A program made the translations under genes and the position numbers. A model generated the notes under the pieces. The model was not told where the DNA came from and made no database searches. It saw only the letters and a list, made by a program, of their open reading frames with translations. This document shows positions 57,901 through 64,000 of a DNA stretch of 64,000 nucleotides, piece after piece. The stretch covers positions 2,504,214 through 2,568,213 of the forward strand of contig OZ038436.1 of NCBI GenBank assembly GCA_964036275.1, read 5' to 3'. Position 1 is the stretch's first letter. The number at the start of each line of letters is the position of its first letter. This DNA comes from Litoditis marina. Its lineage: Eukaryota > Nematoda > Chromadorea > Rhabditida > Rhabditidae.

Positions 57901-60900
57901 AACACTCCTGTCAAGAAGGTGAGCTTGACTTCTAGTCTTTTCCATTCCTACTGAGACTCACTACAGTAGGATTTCGAAACTTCCAAGCCTTTTTGCTCAC
58001 TTACCTTTGATCGGAGAAAAGAGGATTTTAGTACCTCATTCTTCTCAGGTAGAGTAAATATACGAGAGCATTTTCCATGAACTACGTTTTCAGCTTCACA
58101 ACAGCCTTGGGAAAGTTTGTAAGGTTACTGTAGGAGTCTCAGTAGGAATGGTGTGAACTATATATACTCACAAAGATACGGAAAAATGATATCAAAAAAC
58201 ACTTAAAAAACGGAAAAAGTTTTTTGTTCAGAAACAAACGAGTGTTCTCCTTCTCCGTGTGGTTTCGGATCCCCCTGTACGGATCTATATCTGGACTACA
58301 GATGTGACTGTATTACTGGAGTCACCGGACCGAATTGCGATCAAAGTGGGTTATACTATACTCCTAGTGAATTGCACAGTCACGTGCAACACGGTGAATA
58401 CATCAGTACTACGAAACGTGCACTGACAAAGTGCACGATGCCTCAATACAATTATATATTTTCGTGACTATTCAAATTACTTCTGGCATTGAAGTGAATT
58501 GAATAGTCACGTTAAGTTGGCAATCTGATGAGAAACACAGAGTTCTGCTGTGTTCAACTGTGGAACTACTCACGTGACTGTGAAGTTGACCAACATTATA
58601 CTTTGATGTGGTGAAAGAAGACCGGAGCTATCGAGTATCTGCGTCTCTTGGAGCATACGATGTCTCTTTGTTCTTGTATCTCGCCGAGAGACAATTGTCA
58701 CCGATGCCCAAACCGCCAAATTTAGTTATCTGTGAAAACGCTGATAGCTTAAAATACCGGAGAAGATGGAGGCTTAAATACTGGTGTAGATTTAGCCTGC
58801 ATCTCCTTATGAATTTCAAACAGTACAGGCGACATCTGGCTGACCCCGGTATTTTCAGTTGCAAAATTGGCGAGTCCGGTATGTTAAGTTGCAGCGGTTT
58901 TTCAGAGATAAGGTTCAAAATTCCAAGGTTTATTCATTCACGTCATAGTATGGAAATATGGTGTTCCTTTATCGCCTTTCAATGGTTTTTATCTCTGCAC
59001 ATCTTCAATATCTCTTCGCAAATGTATTTTGGGGAATGAATGAAACGAAATGAAGATTTTTCACTGTTTCAGAACGATTCAAAGTTTATCAAAGAACCAC
59101 ATGCTGGAAGTAAGGACATAGTTACCGTGCCCTTTTTGAGAAGAAAAAGCTGTTTATAGCTAATCAATAAATCGATAAAAGTTCTCAGACATCGACGACT
59201 GTGTTTGGTGGTGGGATCCAGAAGGCCAGAAGTGGCACCCCAACCGGTGCACGTCCAGAGACTCACACGCAGTTTGCATCGATTTGGTCGACGGATTTCA
59301 GTGCAACTGCTCGGCCCAGTGGACGGAAGAGTACTGCGATATGAGTCAGTTCACGAACTATTTATGATAGAACCAGTATACTATGTTTTACCAATCGATG
59401 TCCTTCTACGGTAACACGTCAAATGTTTAGGAGACTTTTCTTATGAATAATTCATCAATTTGGTTTCTAGCTTTTAGATTTTGTAGTAGTAGAGATGAAG
59501 AAGACACTATTAACATTTGGAGAGAAAGCAAAAACACATACATACCAAACTTTTACACGCAAAATTGAGCATTAAGCAGATTACTGTACAGCATTATAAG
59601 TGGCTGAAACAAATTATAAAACTCGTCTGCGTGTTTTTTAAACGTTTTTTTGTAACTGAAAACAAACACTTTAAGCAGTATTATACGGTTCGTTCGAACT
59701 TTAAATGAGTCAGCTGTTTTACACTCAACGTAAGTATAGAGAGTCATGGAGTGTTCAATCCTGCGCTCAAACTTACTCGTGTGAAGTGAATAACAAACCA
59801 TCGGTTACAACGGTTTACATGTATATAATCTGTTTCTAGAAGTAACCAATGTGACAATTTTAAATTCCATAGAGTGTAGTTCGGTGTTTCACCTTCACTT
59901 GATATATGAGGTTTCAACTGGAAATTGGTTGGAAAGTTCTTGGATGACCATCAGTTGTCATGAAAATGTATAGATGCTATTAGAAATGGCTAGATCTAAT
60001 GGCTAGATCTAAAACATTCAGTGTTTGTGAAATTTCAGATGTGATAATCAAGGAAGTTCTCACTTTGGTTTTCGGAGACGACGGAGACTACGAAACGATG
60101 ATTCCGGTAACTTCAATTTGCATTTGTCGACATTCAAATGAACAGAATTAGATATAATGAAGCAAAGTGAACTATGATACAGCTCTCCATGTCCTATGTA
60201 TTGTTGGTTTTGTTGTTAGACCGAACTTGAGGTGATATAAGATCACCTCGTGTTCGGAATAACAACAAAACCAACAATACGATACAACTATTATCTGAGT
60301 GGATGAAGGAACTGAAAATTCATCTGTGAGAGGGGTTTCAACTAAATCTTCACTATGAATGTTACACGAACGTTTGTCTGCCTTCGTTTTCTGATTTTGT
60401 TTTGTGTTTCATTTGAAACATGTGAAAGAACTTGTAGGAAACGACAAATGCGCTGTATCTCTAATCAAAGCAGTGGCTCCAAAGTGGCTGAACTTTTTTG
60501 ATTCCGGACAGTTTGAGACGAAACTGTGATGTGTTTTACAAACCCAAACTGATACTCACAATTCTTTGAATAATTTCTGGCAGGTTTAGTGATTTGTGAT
60601 TTGTGTAGTGTTTTCACATCGAAGGTTGTCAGTTTTTCTTCAATTACAGCTGCTCCACTCTCTCTCTTTCTCTCTTTCTCTCTCTCTCCCTCTCCCCTCC
60701 CCTATCTCTCTCACTTTTTTCTCTATCTCACTCTCGCTTTTGTCTCGTCCTCTTTGTTTTTCTCTTTCCCTTTATATATCTTTTTCTTTCTCATACTTAC
60801 TTCCAGCTTCTTGAAGAATTGATGAACAATCCGGCTCAAATCAAGGACATGGTTCCTTTTATGATCGGACAGAAAACATACGAAGAGCGAAAAAATCTGA

Positions 60901-63900
60901 GTTGGACTGCGAAAGATTTGTTTCAATGGGCGACTTTCGAAGAGAAAACACTGGATTTAGAGTGAGTCACGGTTTTTCTGACAATTAAAAAAGATGAGCA
61001 GGAATCGCACTTCTACGTTGCAAGTATGTTATGAAAAAAAAGAAAAAAAAGCAAATATTACAATGGCATTAGCAGAATAGGCATCTACACCTTAACAAGT
61101 TGATTGGAACTCACATTAGCATGCCTGCCACATGCCACATTATTCCTATATGTCATATATCTAAATTTGAGTAAGACATGCCGTGAGCGCACTTTGAAGT
61201 TGTAAGCATGTGCATGTTATATGTCCGAGACAATAATCCTCCTCGCTGCCCGTTCCCCTCAAAAATTAGCAGCTCATTGCGCTTCTGTAATAACTAAGTA
61301 GTTGTTCTCACAAATATATGACAAACTTCATTCATGAAAAACGGTGTAAATTGTACAATTATCTTACACTAATGGTAACTAAACGTGCAACATATTAAAA
61401 AACCAGTTGCTCAGGAAAAAATATATTAATTATCAAATAATGTTCCTAAAAGTCCTAAATATGTTGTTTTTAGAAAAGATCTGACCCTCTGGAATGATGT
61501 TGTGTTGGGCAACTGTTTCACGTTCAACCATCGCGATGTGGCCACTGTGTATAGAATGAGAGGATCAGGGAAGGAGGGAGGTTTGTTTTGACACTTTTAT
61601 AATTGACTGGTAGAATAGAATAGAATCACAATTATGATTATGAAACATTTTTAAAAAGTGTCTGTTACGACCACGAAGGTTTATTGCGCATAGATTGAAG
61701 AATAGGTAACATTGATACCAACTAAATTATGACAGGATATATAGCAAAACAAATCCCTAATCTTGTATGTTCAAAATAAAACCTGCTTACAAATAAATGC
61801 AAATCAAAACACTACGTTCAAAGACATTGAAAACAGACTGTTCTTGCGAGCCTAACACATCTTGTATTTGTAAATGATTGTTATAAGAAAAATATTTGTC
61901 TTGTGTAGTTGCGAGAAAAAATGACTTCTGTAACAATGGCAATTGAGCCTGAGACGACTAGAGGACCATTTTACCGCGTTCCGAATTATTCAGCAATGCT
62001 ATCGGTCTCTTGAACCAAGAGTGAACTCTTAAACTATACACTAGCGGCGAAACATTTGCGTGCGTTTGTGGTTCAAGAACGACCGACTGATTCCAATGAC
62101 TGCATTTCTACTCAGTGTGCGGGGGAAAGTGTCGAAATCAGTATTTTATCGTTCAAAGTCTTTACAAAAACCAATTTTTCGTTCCAAACGATCGAAACAC
62201 TAACTCCACCACATACTAATGACATATTTTCAGGCTTCCAAACTCTGATGAATGTTCGCACAGACGAGTTTCAGCCATGGTTTGACACAGCGGCAATTAT
62301 GGTATTCGTGCACAATCCGGACGAGAACATTTTCTCGGAATCGGTTCGATACAACGCGGAACCGGGAGGACAGACGGAACTACACGTGTCTGATGTACGT
62401 GTATACTCTCATACTTACAGTTCACGTGTTTTTCACGTGAGAAGACGTGGTACTCATTGAATTTCAACCCTGACAAAGTATCATCAATTAATGAACTCCA
62501 TCGAGTATAGCTAAGAAACTAGCTTAAATGGTACCCCAAAGTTGTCTGCATCAATATCCGATGTCCGATTTGCTGAGCTGCGTCTCGCATAATTATGTAC
62601 TATTCCCTTGTTCTCGCCATCGGGTTTCATTGTCTATAAAAAGGAACGAAAAATGTAGAAGAGAAGTCGGGTGTTGGATGTTCTTACCTTATACTGAGAG
62701 TGAACGGAAAAGTCATGTAACGTTCGCATTTCAATGAGCTATCGTGCACTTTCCATTGCACGTTTCTGAGTTCTGCTGTGTTCAACATGTTTCACGTGAG
62801 TCTGCAATTCATTACCAGCATAGTACTCAGAGGGAAGTGGAATTATGGTCAGACTGAATGATAACTCATTCCAATGTTTCAGTCTCGATTCACGCGTCTC
62901 GACGGCAAGTATGGAACGTGTGTGATCGATCCAACTGAAGTCGCTGCCTATTATTACGAGGGAATGTACACTACGGATGTATGCCAATTATCGTCTTCAC
63001 GGTTGACAACCCAGATAAATTATTTATGACCCACTAAATAAGTTATTGTTTCAGCACATTTTCCGGCGAGGACGTGAGAGAACGTGTTAAAATTACACAG
63101 GTCATCACGTATTTAATGAAACAGACATTTGCAAGCGGCCAGCTTATCTGCGTATCATTGATCTACCCACTCTCTCATCAGCTACTAACTTCTCTGAAAC
63201 ACACCAATTCTTCTCTGAGCCTCTTCTTATCATTGTGGATCTTGTGCACTGAAATGTTTCGCGCACTGCATTTATAGCTTGAAAATGTGTTCTATCAATG
63301 GTAGTTTATAGTCCAACTTCTTTACACAGGGTTGTCTCCGATCGTGTTACCAGGATATGATCCAAGAATCTTGTGGATGTATGGACCCCAGATACCCTTT
63401 TCCCGAAGAATACTCTTCATGCCAAGTTACCGATAGTAAGTTTTATTGGAAACATTCCAGTGATTTTTGAGGCGTTGTTTTCGGAAGTTAGTTGAGTATT
63501 CATGAGTTGAGAGGTTGCACGGTTTCACTTTGCACATATTTATGAATTTTGTACAATCGAAGACAGTGAGAGCACCGAACAGGTTATGCTTCACAGAATA
63601 TATACAGTCAAACATGCTAGTGCAGCGCGTGTGAATTCTCATAATATATTTTCCTTTTCTCACTGTGAGCTGGTGAAATTGATTCGCGCAGTGAACCTCC
63701 ACCCCAATAACTTGTGAAACATTCACTTGTAGTGACGACGTTTAGAAGAGGGTGGTAGCGACCGGTTCCAAACTTGAAAGAGAATAAACTCAACTCAATC
63801 GGTTCTATTTCGAGAAATTACAACTCATATTTTCTTGCAACATTTGGTTGCAGTGGTATTTGTAGAGTAGACTACCTTCCGGTATAGAAATCACACAGTT

Positions 63901-64000
63901 TTCCTGTACCAACGAAAGTTTTCCCTCAAAACTTTATAGGTTCCTTTTTTTAAAATCACACCCCCATATTTTGTGCAACATTTGATTGCAGTGACATGTG
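48743..64000 (+). CDS. egas: EGAS-type protein, gene B: EGF + WSC-like + DEG/ENaC domain; 3' end beyond window
   Basis: Paralog of gene A on the opposite strand. Exons: 48743-48926, 49794-49916, 50261-50377, 50687-50821, 52155-52292, 52858-53022, 54011-54166, 54573-54686, 56221-56334, 56684-56812, 58232-58345, 59189-59344, 60039-60106, 60807-60961, 61474-61580, 62234-62394, 62883-62978, 63330-63435 and 63992 onward. All are GT-AG with consistent phases and no internal stop, giving about 780 aa so far. Exon order, phases and most exon lengths match gene A. Exon 19 is recognised from TGACATGTG after TTGCAG, matching gene A (TGACGTGTG). The last two coding exons, with TM2, lie outside the window. 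The ATG directly follows TTTGTTTCAG. The exon 3 acceptor reads TTTCAAG, with one base more than the TTTCAG in gene A. The paralog number cannot be assigned. Confidence 0.9.
49794..50821 (+). CDS. egas: Gene B exons 2-4: EGF-like modules 2-4
   Basis: Three phase 1-1 exons (123, 117 and 135 nt, the same lengths as in gene A). Signatures are VDIKCSPDPC with YTCDCAPGWTGPNC, SPCASSPCLNGGTC with YSCECDDHIGDRC, and EDWCASSPCKNGGSC with LCKCFSAYQGRYC. Sequence divergence from gene A is considerable here, unlike in the channel domain. Confidence 0.88.
52155..53022 (+). CDS. egas: Gene B exons 5-6: WSC-like module
   Basis: Exons of 138 and 165 nt encode GCFGFDESMKSHYDIVTD, then TVEMC, KNCLLSN, and GCKKNC with a Gly run and EKCG. 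Six cysteines align with gene A. The intron directly after exon 6 begins only bases before a fragment of the dispersed repeat family also seen at 39.4 kb. Confidence 0.6.
53023..53195. repeat. Fragment of GGGGCGGGGTTTGGCGAG family in gene B intron 6
   Basis: GGCGGGGTTTGGCGAGGGGC and TCTGCGTATCATTGATC are shared with 39.5 kb and, in part, with 2.3 and 63.1 kb. It starts within about 15 bases of the exon 6 donor. Confidence 0.6.
53529..53613. repeat. 85-bp near-perfect hairpin in gene B intron 6
   Basis: Arms of 40 nt pair at 38 positions around a TTTAG loop; the outer arm starts AGAAAGATTCGTTAGAATCG. Size and loop fit a miRNA precursor or a tiny MITE. Confidence 0.7.
54011..59344 (+). CDS. 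egas: Gene B exons 7-12: EGF-like modules 5-10
   Basis: Six phase 1-1 exons of 156, 114, 114, 129, 114 and 156 nt. Signatures are YTCACKPPYQPPDC, FSCNCTTNNVGDLC, YSCECLQWYHGDSC, YTCTCAAGFTGPNC, YRCDCITGVTGPNC and FQCNCSAQWTEEYC. Modules 7 and 9-10 are close to their gene A counterparts, including at silent positions. Confidence 0.88.
54355..54490. repeat. GAGGTATCTCATGAG repeat
   Basis: AGCTCATGAGGTATCTCATGAG-type palindromes; a related copy is at 38090-38240 and a weaker one at 16190-16270. Confidence 0.5.
56835..57025. repeat. tRNA-like inverted-repeat family, best-preserved copy
   Basis: Reads GGCCAGTGGTTAGCGACCTG and GCAGGTTCGAATCCGCTGAG on the plus strand, a clear A-box/B-box pair, followed by GGCACCCACTGTA. 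It lies in gene B intron 10. Confidence 0.6.
57940..58165. repeat. ~230-bp inverted-repeat family (CCTACTGAGACTC)
   Basis: Begins CCATTCCTACTGAGACTCAC and ends GGAGTCTCAGTAGGAATGG. Relatives at 24680-24925 and 55225-55570. Confidence 0.65.
58355..58605. repeat. Head-to-tail inverted pair of the ~130-bp CACGTGA MITE family
   Basis: The two copies form a large imperfect palindrome in gene B intron 11, the same arrangement as at 25555-25815 in gene A intron 11, directly after the corresponding exon. Confidence 0.65.
60039..63435 (+). CDS. egas: Gene B exons 13-18: linker and DEG/ENaC ectodomain
   Basis: Exon lengths (68, 155, 107, 161, 96 and 106 nt) equal those of gene A exactly. Proteins are nearly identical: exon 16 matches in every residue I compared, and exon 15 differs by about 3 of 107 nucleotides, all silent. 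Key segments are NCFTFNHRD, HNPDENIFSESV, GCLRSCYQDM and CGCMDPRYPFP. Exon 18 reads QESCGC where gene A has QEACGC. Intron 13 holds a CT-rich microsatellite and an 83-bp hairpin. Confidence 0.9.
60198..60280. repeat. 83-bp near-perfect hairpin in gene B intron 13
   Basis: Arms of 39 nt pair at 35 positions with two 2-nt internal loops and an ATAAG loop; the outer arm starts GTATTGTTGGTTTTGTTGTT. Not seen in gene A intron 13. Confidence 0.7.
60655..60790. repeat. CT microsatellite in gene B intron 13
   Basis: CTCTCT/CCCT tract ending about 20 bases before the exon 14 acceptor, at the same position as in gene A. Confidence 0.85.
63992..64000 (+). CDS. egas: Gene B exon 19, first bases only
   Basis: TGACATGTG follows an ATTTGATTGCAG acceptor that also precedes gene A exon 19. 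It would continue the reading frame as MTC, the start of the CxCPxPC exon. The window ends here. Confidence 0.7.

Noticed and set aside
58608..59039. 143-codon frame in gene B intron 11
   Set aside because: No recognisable motif and no start or splice context; it contains a short palindrome.
63840..63875. Possible gene B exon starting after ATTTGGTTGCAG
   Set aside because: The frame meets TAG almost at once; the similar acceptor at 63990 matches gene A exon 19 instead.

Overview
The window is from a eukaryotic, nematode genome, most like Caenorhabditis. The evidence is many short exons with TTTCAG acceptors and GTRAGT donors, an SL1-like spliced-leader RNA gene close to a 5S rRNA gene, LINE remnants, and a very high density of short inverted-repeat elements. 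No function was taken from any search; all calls come from reading the sequence.

Two large paralogous genes of the EGAS type (EGF modules joined to an amiloride-sensitive-channel/DEG-ENaC domain) dominate the window. They lie head to head. Gene A is on the minus strand (33614 down to 18164, 21 exons) and reads as a complete 931-residue protein. Gene B is on the plus strand (48743 to past the right edge, 18 complete exons plus the start of exon 19) and stays open throughout. Both encode a signal peptide or signal anchor, four EGF-like modules, a WSC-like cysteine module, six more EGF-like modules, a linker, and the DEG/ENaC ectodomain; gene A also shows TM2. Nearly every module is a phase 1-1 exon. 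The channel-domain exons of A and B are almost identical, while the N-terminal exons differ clearly.

Left arm (1-18 kb): three tandem plus-strand copies of a small Cys-rich gene with a Ser/Thr-rich region and a hydrophobic C-terminal tail (5.5-6.9, 12.7-13.7 and 15.7-17.8 kb). The first is largely intact and the other two are broken. Nested MITE-like elements, an inverted pair of LINE ORF1 fragments and G/C-run repeats surround them. Copy 3 converges on the 3' end of gene A.

Central spacer (33.6-48.7 kb), between the two EGAS 5' ends: mostly non-coding. It holds a split tRNA-derived SINE-like element, a 5'-truncated LINE reverse-transcriptase remnant, an SL1-like RNA gene and a 5S rRNA gene on the same strand, a ~130-bp satellite carrying CRE-type TGACGTCA sites, and a ~700-bp foldback element close to the start of gene B.

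Right arm (48.7-64 kb): gene B, whose introns carry many MITEs and two ~84-bp near-perfect hairpins.
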